Shown: in pieces, positions 1 to 8,023 of the stretch
Position numbering within the stretch: position 1 is the stretch's first letter
Layout of the letters: each line of letters begins with the position of its first letter
NCBI GenBank assembly: GCA_900542445.1
Contig: UQNN01000001.1
Span: 1-64,000 of the forward strand
DNA: 64,000 nucleotides
Origin: an uncultured Eubacteriales bacterium
Lineage (GTDB): Bacteria > Bacillota > Clostridia > Christensenellales > Aristaeellaceae
Reading direction: 5' to 3'
Program-made: the position numbers and the translations under genes
The notes under the pieces: model-generated
What the model was told of the DNA's origin: nothing
The model's input: the letters and a program-made list of their open reading frames with translations, nothing else
Database searches by the model: none

Positions 1-18
1 AAGATGCCGCGAGCCGTT

Positions 19-105
19 TATAATAGTCCAAATCCCATTTTAAATGGCTTTTCCGAACATTCTTGCAGAAAAAGCCTGTACAGTTCAGAAAGATAACAGG
101 AGGAA
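19..105 (+). promoter_or_regulatory. guaB upstream region (possible -10, ribosome binding site)
   Basis: A TATAAT hexamer lies at 19-24; its -35 partner would fall outside the window, so the promoter cannot be confirmed. A strong ribosome binding site (CAGGAGGA, 98-105) sits 6 bases before the guaB start. An imperfect inverted repeat (GGCTTTT at 46-52, AAAAAGCC at 69-76) lies between them. It has no T-run, so it is not a convincing terminator. Confidence 0.35.
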
Positions 106-111
106 GAAAGC

Positions 112-1575
112 ATGCTGCCGAAAGTGATTCGTGAAGGACTGACTTTTGATGATGTTTTGCTGGTTCCGCGCCGCAGCGAAGTGCTGCCCAAGGAAGTCAA
201 GCTGGAAACCTATTTGACCGATAAGATCAAACTGAACATTCCGTTCCTGTCCGCTGCGATGGATACGGTGACGGAGTCCAAGACGGCGATCGCCATGGCG
301 CGTGAAGGCGGCTTGGGTATCATCCATAAGAACATGTCCATCGAGCAGCAGGCGCAGGAGGTTGACCGCGTGAAGCGCTCGGAGAACGGCGTCATTTCCG
401 ACCCGTTCCACCTCGGCCCGAATAATCTCGTTTCCGACGCGGAAGAGCTGATGGCGCGCTATCGCATTTCCGGCGTGCCGATCACCGACGAAGCGGGCAA
501 GCTGGTTGGCATTCTGACCAACCGAGACCTCCGTTTTGAAACCAATTACGCCCGCCCGATTTACGAGGTGATGACCACCCAGAATCTGATTACCGCGCCG
601 GTCGGCACGACCCATGAACAGGCGCGTCAGATTCTGGCCAAGCACCGCATTGAAAAGCTTCCGCTGGTGGATGAGGAAGGTCATCTGCGCGGCTTGATTA
701 CCATCAAGGATATTCAGAAGGCGCAGAAGTATCCCAATTCTGCAAAGGACGCGTCCGGCCGTCTGCTCTGCGGCGCGGCTGTCGGCGTGAGCCACGACGT
801 GTTTGACCGCATTCCGGCGTTGATTGCCGCGGGCGTGGATATCATCTGCATCGACACTGCGCATGGCCACAGCGTCGGCGTGCTCCGCCAGATCGAGAAA
901 ATTCGTGCGACGTTCCCGAATGTTCAGCTGATCGCGGGCAACGTGGCGACGGCCGCCGCGACGCGCGCGCTGTTTGAGGCGGGTGCGGACTGCGTAAAGG
1001 TCGGTATCGGCCCTGGCTCCATTTGCACCACCCGCGTGGTTGCCGGTATCGGCGTGCCACAGGTGACGGCGATCAGCGATTGCGCCGAGGAAGCCGAGAA
1101 GATGGGCAAACGCATCATCGCTGACGGCGGCATCAAGTATTCCGGCGACGTGGTGAAGGCTATCGCGGCAGGCGGATCGGCCGTCATGCTGGGCAGCTTG
1201 CTGGCCGGCACGGAAGAAGCGCCGGGCGCGCTGGAAATCTATCAGGGCCGTCAGTTCAAGGTTTATCGCGGCATGGGTTCTCTTGCGGCGATGGAAAAGG
1301 GCAGCAAGGATCGCTACTTCCAGGAGGATGCGAAGAAGCTCGTTCCGGAAGGCGTGGAAGGCCGCGTGGCCTACAAGGGTGCGCTGAGCGACACCATCTT
1401 CCAGCTGCTCGGCGGCCTGCGTTCCGGCATGGGCTATTGCGGCACGCCGGATATCGAGTCTCTGCGCCATGACGCGGACTTCATCCGTATCACCAACGCG
1501 GGCCTCGTGGAGAGCCATCCACACGACATCAACATCACCAAGGAAGCGCCGAACTACACCCGCGGCGGTATGTAA
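112..1575 (+). CDS. guaB: IMP dehydrogenase
   Basis: Catalyses the NAD-dependent oxidation of IMP to XMP, the committed step of guanine nucleotide synthesis in the cytoplasm. The 487-residue length is normal for bacterial GuaB. A TIM-barrel domain is interrupted at about residues 95-205 by a pair of CBS domains. The catalytic loop GPGSICTT is present, with the nucleophilic cysteine at residue 305, and the flap region follows (residues 390-420). The ATG start is fixed by AGGAGG six bases upstream. The gene stands alone, closed by a strong hairpin terminator and convergent with dapA. No purine riboswitch is visible in the 111 bases upstream. Identification is secure. Confidence 0.97.
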   Translation: MLPKVIREGLTFDDVLLVPRRSEVLPKEVKLETYLTDKIKLNIPFLSAAMDTVTESKTAIAMAREGGLGIIHKNMSIEQQAQEVDRVKRSENGVISDPFHLGPNNLVSDAEELMARYRISGVPITDEAGKLVGILTNRDLRFETNYARPIYEVMTTQNLITAPVGTTHEQARQILAKHRIEKLPLVDEEGHLRGLITIKDIQKAQKYPNSAKDASGRLLCGAAVGVSHDVFDRIPALIAAGVDIICIDTAHGHSVGVLRQIEKIRATFPNVQLIAGNVATAAATRALFEAGADCVKVGIGPGSICTTRVVAGIGVPQVTAISDCAEEAEKMGKRIIADGGIKYSGDVVKAIAAGGSAVMLGSLLAGTEEAPGALEIYQGRQFKVYRGMGSLAAMEKGSKDRYFQEDAKKLVPEGVEGRVAYKGALSDTIFQLLGGLRSGMGYCGTPDIESLRHDADFIRITNAGLVESHPHDINITKEAPNYTRGGM

Positions 1576-1596
1576 TTCTCCTGATCTAAATCAATC

Positions 1597-1628
1597 AGCC
1601 GGACGATTGCACATCGTCCGGCTTTTTA
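1597..1628 (+). terminator. guaB intrinsic terminator
   Basis: An 11-bp perfect stem (AGCCGGACGAT with ATCGTCCGGCT) and a short loop are followed directly by a T-run at 1623-1627. It lies 22 bases after the guaB stop and separates guaB from convergent dapA. Confidence 0.88.
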
Positions 1629-1632
1629 TATT

Positions 1633-2526
1633 TCATGAGGAAAGCAAACGCGCGTCAATCAACGCTTGTTTCAGCTGACTTCGGTAGGAATCTTCCATCG
1701 GGGTCAGCGGCAGACGAAGCTCGTCGTGCACCACATCCATCATGGACAGCGCCGCCTTGACTGGAATCGGGCTGACCTGCAAAAACAGCGCGCGAATCAG
1801 CGGCATCAACTCAAGCTGGAGCTGTTGCGCTTCGTCCATGCGATATTTGAGACAGGCATGCGTCAGAGCGCGTGTTTTTTCGGGCAGAATGTTGGAAACG
1901 ACGCTGATTGCGCCGCAGCTTCCCAGCGACATCAGCGGCAGAATCTGATCGTCGTTGCCACAATAGACGGGCAGTTCGCCATGCGTCTTTTCCAGAATTT
2001 CACTTGTGAACACTGGGTTGCCGCTCGCTTCCTTCAGCCCTGCAATGGCGGGATGACGGCTAAGCCTGGCAACCGTGTCGGCGCTGAATCCCATGCCCGT
2101 GCGCCCCGGCACGTTATAGAGAATCATTGGCAGCGGGCACGCGTCGAGAATGGCCTGGTAATGCCGAATTAAACCGGATTGCGTTGCTTTATTGTAGTAA
2201 GGCGTGACGCTGAGTTGTCCTGCTACGCCGAGCTTTTGCGCCTGACGGGCGTATTCGATGGCGCGGCGCGTGTCATTGGAACCTGTGCCGACAATGATGG
2301 GGATGGCGTCGCCCACGCATTCAAGCCCGATTTCGATGACACGCTGACGCTCATCCATCGAAAGGGTGCATGGCTCACCGGTTGTGCCCAGCAGCACCAG
2401 CGCGTCGATCTTGGCTTCCAGCTGCATGAAGAGCAGACGGCGAAGCGCGGGTTCGTCAAGCTGTCCGTTTGGCAAAAAAGGCGTTACCAGCGCAGTTGCG
2501 CAGCCGGTAAACAGCGGCATATTCAT
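1633..2526 (-). CDS. dapA: 4-hydroxy-tetrahydrodipicolinate synthase
   Basis: Condenses pyruvate with aspartate semialdehyde in the first dedicated step of lysine and diaminopimelate synthesis, feeding cell wall and spore dipicolinate. The reading frame is open further upstream, but the ATG at 2526 is chosen because GGGAGGG lies 7 bases ahead and the family motif begins there (297 residues, the usual length). Seen are the GTTGE motif (residues 47-51), the catalytic tyrosine in YNVPGRTG (Tyr137) and the Schiff-base lysine in GLKEASG (Lys165). It lies downstream of asd, which makes its substrate, on the same strand with a 121-base gap containing a terminator-like structure. Confidence 0.95.
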   Translation of the reverse strand: MNMPLFTGCATALVTPFLPNGQLDEPALRRLLFMQLEAKIDALVLLGTTGEPCTLSMDERQRVIEIGLECVGDAIPIIVGTGSNDTRRAIEYARQAQKLGVAGQLSVTPYYNKATQSGLIRHYQAILDACPLPMILYNVPGRTGMGFSADTVARLSRHPAIAGLKEASGNPVFTSEILEKTHGELPVYCGNDDQILPLMSLGSCGAISVVSNILPEKTRALTHACLKYRMDEAQQLQLELMPLIRALFLQVSPIPVKAALSMMDVVHDELRLPLTPMEDSYRSQLKQALIDARLLSS

Positions 2527-2555
2527 CAGGCAACCCTCCCGGTTGAAAGCAAAAG

Positions 2556-2621
2556 AAAAACCGCATTGGAAAACGACTGTGTCTTCAGTGTTTTCCAATA
2601 CGGCAGAAACCATGCGGTTTT
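2556..2621 (-). terminator. Nested hairpin with T-tract between asd and dapA (terminator or attenuator)
   Basis: Read on the minus strand, an inner 10-bp perfect stem (ATTGGAAAAC at 2590-2599 with GTTTTCCAAT at 2565-2574) lies inside an outer 10-bp stem (AAAACCGCAT at 2612-2621 with ATGCGGTTTT at 2557-2566). The 3' arm ends in a T-rich run (TTTTTCTTTT). The two stems share the AT at 2565-2566. The position, after asd and 30 bases before dapA, fits partial termination that lowers dapA transcription relative to asd. It could also simply end asd. It does not resemble the larger lysine riboswitch. Confidence 0.65.
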
Positions 2622-2647
2622 CAGCAAAGGACAGAGGAAACCAATGT

Positions 2648-3733
2648 TTACTTTTTCGGAATGTATCCCTGCGCGCAGAGCAATTCGGCAATCAGCACTG
2701 CGCCGCCGGCCGCACCGCGCAGCGTGTTGTGCGACAAGCCGACAAAACGCCAGTCAAACAGCGAATCCCCGCGCAGACGACCGAGCGAAATGCCCATGCC
2801 GTGCTCAAAGTCGCGATCCAAATGGGTTTGCGGGCGGTTATCTTCCTCAAAATACTGAAGGAAGGGGTGCGGCGCACTCGGCAGATTCATCTTTTGCGGC
2901 AGGCCTTCGAAGGAACGCCAGCGCTCGATGATTTCTTCCTTTGTCGCGGGCTTTTCAAAGCTCGCCCAGCAGGTCGCCAGATGGCCGTCTGCCACGGCGA
3001 CGCGTACGCAATGCGCGCTGATAATTGGCGATTTGGCGGGAACAATCACGCCATTTTCGATGTGGCCCCAGATTTTGAGCGGCTCCTGCTCGCTCTTTTC
3101 TTCCTCGCCACCGATGTAAGGAATGACGTTGTCAATCATCTCCGGCCAGCGCTTAAAGGTTTTGCCTGCGCCGGAAATTGCCTGATAGGTGGAAACGACT
3201 ACGCGCGTGGGCTTTAAATCATACAGCGCCGTCAGCGCAGGAACATAGCTCTGGATGGAACAGTTGGGTTTGACGGTGACAAAGCCGACCTTTGTACCCA
3301 GCCGCTTGCGTTGATATTCGATGATATCGGCATGCTGCGGATTCAGCTCCGGCACGATCATCGGCACATCGGGCGTACCGCGGTGAGCGGAGTTGTTGGA
3401 AACGACAGGCGTTTCGCTCCTGGCATAAGCGTCCTCCAGCGCGCGGATTTCATCTTTTTTCATATCCACGGCGCAGAAAACAAAGTCCACGTCGCCCGTA
3501 ACGCCTTCAACATCGGAAGCGTCTCGCACGATAAGCGGACGAATATTCTGCGGAATCGGCCAATCGAACGCCCAGCGGTCGGCAACCGCTTCTTCATATG
3601 TTTTTCCGGCGCTGCGCGCGGAAGCCGCGACAACGGCAATTTCAAACCACGGGTGATCAGCCAAGAGGGAAACAAAACGTTGACCCACCATGCCGGTGGC
3701 GCCGACGACTGCAACGCGCCATTTGCGCTCCAT
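2648..3733 (-). CDS. asd: Aspartate-semialdehyde dehydrogenase
   Basis: Reduces aspartyl phosphate to aspartate semialdehyde with NADPH, at the branch point for lysine, threonine and methionine. The 361-residue protein starts with a Rossmann motif GATGMVGQ (residues 11-18) and carries the catalytic cysteine in KPNCSIQ (Cys158). Length and the context of the cysteine are closer to the archaeal/fungal-type branch of the family than to the E. coli-type enzyme; this subclass call is from motif reading only. It is the first gene of a minus-strand unit with dapA and has its own consensus-like promoter at 3803-3831. Confidence 0.94.
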   Translation of the reverse strand: MERKWRVAVVGATGMVGQRFVSLLADHPWFEIAVVAASARSAGKTYEEAVADRWAFDWPIPQNIRPLIVRDASDVEGVTGDVDFVFCAVDMKKDEIRALEDAYARSETPVVSNNSAHRGTPDVPMIVPELNPQHADIIEYQRKRLGTKVGFVTVKPNCSIQSYVPALTALYDLKPTRVVVSTYQAISGAGKTFKRWPEMIDNVIPYIGGEEEKSEQEPLKIWGHIENGVIVPAKSPIISAHCVRVAVADGHLATCWASFEKPATKEEIIERWRSFEGLPQKMNLPSAPHPFLQYFEEDNRPQTHLDRDFEHGMGISLGRLRGDSLFDWRFVGLSHNTLRGAAGGAVLIAELLCAQGYIPKK

Positions 3734-3802
3734 GACGAATCCATCCTTTCAAATTTCGCTGATTTATGCCGCAAAAGGGCAGTAAAAAGAATGATGTGCT
3801 CA

Positions 3803-3831
3803 TCATAACACCCAAAGGAGCGCTTTGTCAA
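3803..3831 (-). promoter_or_regulatory. asd promoter
   Basis: Minus-strand TTGACA (3826-3831), a 17-base spacer and TTATGA (3803-3808). The predicted start is near 3796, about 60 bases before the asd ATG. Confidence 0.72.
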
Positions 3832-3931
3832 CCCTGACCGTGCGATTGTGCGGCTCGGCTGACCGCCCTGATAAAAAATACGCCGCGCAGAGAGGAAATG
3901 TGCGCCCCGGCTTTTCATTTTGCCGCGATTA

Positions 3932-3940
3932 TGCTAAAAT
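3932..3940 (+). promoter_or_regulatory. Possible extended -10 promoter for the M20 peptidase operon
   Basis: TGCTAAAAT (3932-3940) matches an extended -10 element. No good -35 is present, and only a T-rich stretch lies upstream. It is the only promoter-like sequence before the peptidase gene at 3996. Confidence 0.4.
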
Positions 3941-3995
3941 ATAAACTTGAAGAAGTGGAGGCTGAAACAGCGCCGCGTGAAAGCGAGGAATGAAA

Positions 3996-5150
3996 ATGGG
4001 TTTTGACGCCCTTCTCAAAGAGGCGAGCCGATATGAAAGCCGACTGCGCGCGCATCGGCGCGCGTTGCACCACATTCCCGAATTAGGGTATGAGGAACAC
4101 GAAACGCATGCGTATCTGATGGAACATCTGCGCGCGCTTGCGCCGGACGATTTGAAGACGTTTGCCAGAACGGGTATCCGCGCTGTGTTTCGCGGCGACG
4201 GAACGGGACGCGTGATTGCCTTCCGCTCGGATATCGACGCACTGCCCATTCAGGAGGCGACGGGGCGAGATTATGCTTCGTGCCATTCCGGCAAGATGCA
4301 CGCCTGTGGCCACGACGGCCATATGGCGAATTTGTTGACGTTTGCCCAGTGGCTCAGCGAGCATCGGGAGAAGCTTCACGACGACGTGGTGCTGCTCTTT
4401 CAGCCCGCAGAGGAGACAACGGGCGGCGCGCGAAACATGATCGAGGAAGGCGCGCTGGAAGACCCGCATGTCGAAGTTGTTTACGGCATGCATATGATGC
4501 CCGACGTGCCGCTCGGCAAGGTTTCTACCTGCGCGGGGCCGATGATGGCGCAGACCTGCGAGATGGATTTCATCATCCGCGGATTGGCCGCGCATGGCGC
4601 GATGCCTCATCTGGGACAAGATGCAGTGATGGCGATGGCGCATCTGCTGACGATGCTGCAAACGACCGTCGCCCGCAGCATCGATCCGGCACAGCCCGCG
4701 CTGATTACCATCGGCCACGTGGAAGCGGGGCATCAGCGCAACATCATTGCCGACGAGGCAAGGCTGGAGGGCATTGTCCGCACATTCTCCAACGACGTGT
4801 ACGCGCGGCTGGAAGAGCGCATGATGGCGGATATCGCTGGTGTGGACGCGGCCTTCGGCACGAAGACCGAGATGGTGAAGCGCGTCTTTTATCCGTGCGT
4901 GGAAAATGATCCGGCTGAGGTTGAGCGCGTGCGCGCCCTGCTGGGCGACCGATTTGTGCAGGAGAAGCCGCGTATGATTGCGGAAGATTTTTCTTATTAT
5001 CAGCTGAATGTGCCGGGCGTGTTTGTGTTCTGCGGCTGCATGGATGAAAACCATAAAAGCCCGCTGCATGCGGATACCTTTGATTTTGACGAGCGCGCGC
5101 TGGTTACGGGCCTTGCGCTGTTTATCGGCTTGACTGCCGGAAAGGAATAA
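3996..5150 (+). CDS. M20-family amidohydrolase (hippurate hydrolase/aminoacylase type)
   Basis: A cytoplasmic zinc-dependent hydrolase that removes acyl groups from N-acyl amino acids; the substrate cannot be told from sequence. Metal-site motifs are visible: the HACGHDGH block, the PAEE block containing the catalytic glutamate, and the C-terminal EDFSYY motif. Length (384 residues) fits the M20D subfamily, which also includes N-acetyldiaminopimelate deacetylase. That role is possible given asd/dapA nearby but unproven. The second in-frame ATG (3996) is chosen because GAGGA lies six bases before it; the ATG at 3990 would abut the binding site. The next gene follows after four bases. Confidence 0.85.
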   Translation: MGFDALLKEASRYESRLRAHRRALHHIPELGYEEHETHAYLMEHLRALAPDDLKTFARTGIRAVFRGDGTGRVIAFRSDIDALPIQEATGRDYASCHSGKMHACGHDGHMANLLTFAQWLSEHREKLHDDVVLLFQPAEETTGGARNMIEEGALEDPHVEVVYGMHMMPDVPLGKVSTCAGPMMAQTCEMDFIIRGLAAHGAMPHLGQDAVMAMAHLLTMLQTTVARSIDPAQPALITIGHVEAGHQRNIIADEARLEGIVRTFSNDVYARLEERMMADIAGVDAAFGTKTEMVKRVFYPCVENDPAEVERVRALLGDRFVQEKPRMIAEDFSYYQLNVPGVFVFCGCMDENHKSPLHADTFDFDERALVTGLALFIGLTAGKE

Positions 5151-5154
5151 AAAA

Positions 5155-6102
5155 ATGGGTTTTTTTGACAGAATGTATTACGGTAAGGCGGGCAAACGCG
5201 ATTACAGCGAGATGGATATGCCGAAAAACCGTGTGTCTCTGTTCTTCATGGTACTCAAAGACCACGTCTTTGACCTCGTGAAGGTCAACCTCATGCAGGT
5301 AATTTTCTGGATTCCGTTTTTGCTGTGGACGTATATCAACCTTGCGGCGGTGCAGAGCATCGATACCGAAACGGTGCTTGCAGGGGCAGACGGCGCAGCG
5401 GACTTGATGAGCGCTATTTCCGGCTACGCGATGATGTGGCTCATCGGGTTGATTCCCTGTATCGCCATTACGGGCCCGTCGTCGGCAGGCGCGGCCTACA
5501 TCATGCGCAACTGGGCGCGTGATCAGCATGCGTTTCTGTTCTCCGATTTCAAGGATGCGTTTAAGTCCAACTGGAAGCAGGCGCTCGGCGTTTCTGCGCT
5601 GACCTCGATTGTGCCGGTCGTGGCCTATACGGCGGTTTTGTATTACGGTAGCATGACGAAGACCAGTGTGGCGATGCTCCTGCCGCTGATGATCGTGCTC
5701 TCCGCGACGCTGATGTATACGGTCATGCTTCCGCTGCTCTATCCGATGATGGTCGGTTATGAGCTGAGTTTCAAAAATCTCGTCAAGAATGCTTTTTTGA
5801 TGGGCGCGGCGCGGCTGCCGCAGATGCTGCTGGCGCGGCTTATCACGGCGATTCCGATTGCAGCCCTGCTTGTCGGCATTTATGTGGGCAACGGTATTGT
5901 GATCCTCATTGTGTCGCTGTATTATCTGCTGTTTGGCTTTGCGCTTTCTCGCCTGATTTATGCGTCGTTTGCTAACGGAGTATTCGACAAGTATCTCAAT
6001 CCGAACATCGAGGGCGCACAGGTCGGCCAGGGCTTGCGTCCGCGCAGCGAGGATGACGATCTGCCGGAAGACGATGAGGATGACGACGGCAAGGACGAGT
6101 GA
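5155..6102 (+). CDS. YesL-like (DUF624) multi-pass membrane protein
   Basis: A 315-residue integral membrane protein. The N-terminal segment (GFFDRMYYGKAGK, then a hydrophobic helix near residues 40-60) resembles the DUF624/YesL family. About six hydrophobic segments are seen, followed by a strongly acidic cytoplasmic tail (residues 290-315, mostly D and E). YesL proteins often sit beside carbohydrate transport genes, but this one follows a peptidase with a four-base gap and is probably co-transcribed with it. Function is unknown and no catalytic motif is evident. Confidence 0.7.
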   Translation: MGFFDRMYYGKAGKRDYSEMDMPKNRVSLFFMVLKDHVFDLVKVNLMQVIFWIPFLLWTYINLAAVQSIDTETVLAGADGAADLMSAISGYAMMWLIGLIPCIAITGPSSAGAAYIMRNWARDQHAFLFSDFKDAFKSNWKQALGVSALTSIVPVVAYTAVLYYGSMTKTSVAMLLPLMIVLSATLMYTVMLPLLYPMMVGYELSFKNLVKNAFLMGAARLPQMLLARLITAIPIAALLVGIYVGNGIVILIVSLYYLLFGFALSRLIYASFANGVFDKYLNPNIEGAQVGQGLRPRSEDDDLPEDDEDDDGKDE

Positions 6103-6157
6103 ATTCACATGAAATGCGCTTTCCGGGGCCACAATGAAGCCGGGAGGTGAATGAACC

Positions 6158-6319
6158 GTGAAGAAGTTTACGCCGCCGACACAGCGCGAGCGCGACAAAT
6201 ATCGCGCGGCGCAGGAGGCAGGTTTGCTTGAACGTGTGCTGGAAGTGGGCTGGGCCGGTTTAACCGCGAAGGAAAGCGGTCGAATTGGTGGGCTGCTTGC
6301 GCATAAAAACAGAGAGTAG
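6158..6319 (+). CDS. Small acid-soluble spore protein-like peptide (alpha/beta type, divergent)
   Basis: A 53-residue ORF with a GTG start; GGGAGG lies 10 bases upstream. After a charged N-terminus the protein reads LLERVLEVGWAGLTAKES and then GRIGGLLAHKNRE. The GW-LTAxESGRIGG pattern is typical of short clostridial alpha/beta-type small acid-soluble spore proteins, which coat and protect spore DNA. The N-terminal half with the usual GPR protease site is shortened or absent, so this is a divergent member. It fits tightly between its neighbours, with five bases to the methyltransferase, which supports it as a real gene. The assignment is from pattern recognition and should be confirmed with the PF00269 profile. 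Confidence 0.66.
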   Translation: MKKFTPPTQRERDKYRAAQEAGLLERVLEVGWAGLTAKESGRIGGLLAHKNRE

Positions 6320-6324
6320 AGACA

Positions 6325-7077
6325 ATGTACGACGATTTTGCAAGCGTATATGATACGCTGATGGATGATTTTGATTATGACGCATGGAGCGCGCACTATT
6401 TGACGCTCATCCGCACTGTAACGGGCGAACTGCCCCGACGCGCGGCGGAATGCGCCTGTGGAACGGGCAGCCTGACCGTGCGCCTGGCACAAAGCGGCAT
6501 GGCGATGACGGGCGTGGATCTATCTGCCGCAATGCTGCGTCAGGCCGAAAAAAAGGCGCGCGATTACGGCGTGGAAGTCGCGTTTGTTCGGCAGGATATG
6601 AAAAAATTGACGCTTCCCAGACGGGTCGGCGCGGTGCTGGCCACATGCGACGGCGTGAATTATCTGACAACGCCGAACGACGTGCAGGCGTTTTTTGCGG
6701 CGGCATATCAAAACCTGCTGCCGGGCGGCGCACTGTGCTTTGATTGTTCCACGCGGCATAAGCTGGAAAACGTCATGGGCGACGCTTTCTTTGGCGAGGA
6801 GCGGGACGGCGCGGCGGTGCTTTGGCAGAATAAGCTGAATCGCGAAGAACATCTGCTGTCCATGGATGTCACGTTCTTTGTTCGGAAAGAAGATGGCTGC
6901 TATCGACGTTTTCGCGAGCAGCATCATCAGCGCGCGCACAGCGCGGAAGAACTGACTGCGTGGCTTTGTCAGTCAGGCTTTGAAGATGTGCGAATTTACG
7001 GCGAAATGCGCATGGATGCGACGAAGCCTGAGGATCTGCGCATGCATATCACCGCAAAAAAACCTGAAATGACATGA
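6325..7077 (+). CDS. Class I SAM-dependent methyltransferase
   Basis: A 250-residue cytoplasmic methyltransferase of the Methyltransf_25/11 type. The SAM-binding glycine-rich motif (AECACGTGSL, residues 41-50) is followed by an acidic motif II (TGVDLSAAM) and motif III around AFVRQDM. The substrate cannot be inferred. YDxxMxxxDYxxW near the N-terminus is common in Firmicutes proteins of this group. It lies between the spore-protein-like ORF and hslO, in the same direction and with short gaps, so co-transcription is likely. Confidence 0.8.
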   Translation: MYDDFASVYDTLMDDFDYDAWSAHYLTLIRTVTGELPRRAAECACGTGSLTVRLAQSGMAMTGVDLSAAMLRQAEKKARDYGVEVAFVRQDMKKLTLPRRVGAVLATCDGVNYLTTPNDVQAFFAAAYQNLLPGGALCFDCSTRHKLENVMGDAFFGEERDGAAVLWQNKLNREEHLLSMDVTFFVRKEDGCYRRFREQHHQRAHSAEELTAWLCQSGFEDVRIYGEMRMDATKPEDLRMHITAKKPEMT

Positions 7078-7097
7078 CTTTCGGAGGAAATAACGAT

Positions 7098-8003
7098 ATG
7101 GAACAGAAGAAATCCAGATTGCTTCGCCTGACGCTGATGGGCGGTCAGGCGCGCGTGTTTATTTGTGATACGACAGAAATGGCGCAGCAGGCGCGCGACA
7201 TTCACAACGCGAGCAACACATGCAGCGCTGCAATGGGCCGTATGCTGGCGGCGACGGCTATTATGGGTGCAAACCTCAAGAGCGAAGGCGACCGGATCAC
7301 TGCGACCATCAACGGCGGCGGCCCTGCCGGCCCGATTTGCGCGATTGCCGGGCCGGACGGCACGGTGAAGGTTACCATCGAGCATCCAGAAGTCGAATTG
7401 CCGCTCAAGGAAAACGGAAAACTTAACGTCGGCGGAGCGCTGGGAAAGGATGGCCAGCTGACCGTTATGCGTTCGTTTGGTTTCGGCGAACCCTATGTCG
7501 GACGCGTTGCGTTGGTTTCCGGCGAGATCGCCGAGGATTTTGCAATGTACTATCTGGAATCCGAGCAGACGCCGTCTCTGTGCGCGCTGGGTACGCTGGT
7601 GGGAGAGAATATCATCGCCTCCGGCGGCATTCTGATTCAGGCTATGCCGGATTGCTCGGAGGAATTGCTTGACGCGCTTGAAATCCGCGCAGAGTTGTTC
7701 AGCTCGATTTCTCAGCTCCTTTCCGAAATGACGCTGGAGGAGATCGTTGAAGGCTGCTTCCGCGGCTTGAATCCTGAAATTTTGGAAGAAATGCCGCTGC
7801 GCCTGCAATGCGACTGCTCGCGCGATTACATCGAGCGAGTGCTGCTGTCGATGGGCGAAGACGAAATCCGGGATATGATTGAAAAACAGAACGGGTGTGA
7901 GGTGGAATGCCATTTCTGCCGAAAGCACTATCGTTTTAGCGGCGAAGAGCTGGAAGACCTGCTCGCGCAGGCGCATCGAGCGAATGAGCAGGACAACGAC
8001 TGA
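7098..8003 (+). CDS. hslO: Hsp33 redox-regulated chaperonin
   Basis: A cytoplasmic holdase activated by oxidation and unfolding. The 301-residue protein shows the family N-terminal beta-rich domain and the C-terminal zinc switch, a CDC pair followed after about 30 residues by CHFC. In the reduced state these four cysteines bind zinc; under oxidative stress they form disulfides. The start at 7098 is chosen because TCGGAGGAAA lies 7-10 bases upstream; the reading frame is open a few codons earlier, where no binding site exists. It follows the methyltransferase directly. Confidence 0.95.
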   Translation: MEQKKSRLLRLTLMGGQARVFICDTTEMAQQARDIHNASNTCSAAMGRMLAATAIMGANLKSEGDRITATINGGGPAGPICAIAGPDGTVKVTIEHPEVELPLKENGKLNVGGALGKDGQLTVMRSFGFGEPYVGRVALVSGEIAEDFAMYYLESEQTPSLCALGTLVGENIIASGGILIQAMPDCSEELLDALEIRAELFSSISQLLSEMTLEEIVEGCFRGLNPEILEEMPLRLQCDCSRDYIERVLLSMGEDEIRDMIEKQNGCEVECHFCRKHYRFSGEELEDLLAQAHRANEQDND

Positions 8004-8023
8004 AAACAGCGAGGAGGCGTGTC

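Noticed and set aside
46..76. Inverted repeat GGCTTTT/AAAAAGCC before guaB
   Set aside because: A short stem with a long loop and no T-run; not a credible terminator or riboswitch.
85..1524. 479-codon open frame antisense to guaB
   Set aside because: It mirrors guaB exactly, has no binding site and no family motif; long antisense frames are expected from codon bias in GC-rich genes.
3734..3840. Lysine riboswitch ahead of asd
   Set aside because: The leader is only about 60 bases, too short for the aptamer, and no conserved L-box blocks are seen.
5122..6492. 456-codon minus-strand frame antisense to the YesL-like gene
   Set aside because: Shadow of the membrane protein gene, the spore-protein ORF and the methyltransferase start; no signals.
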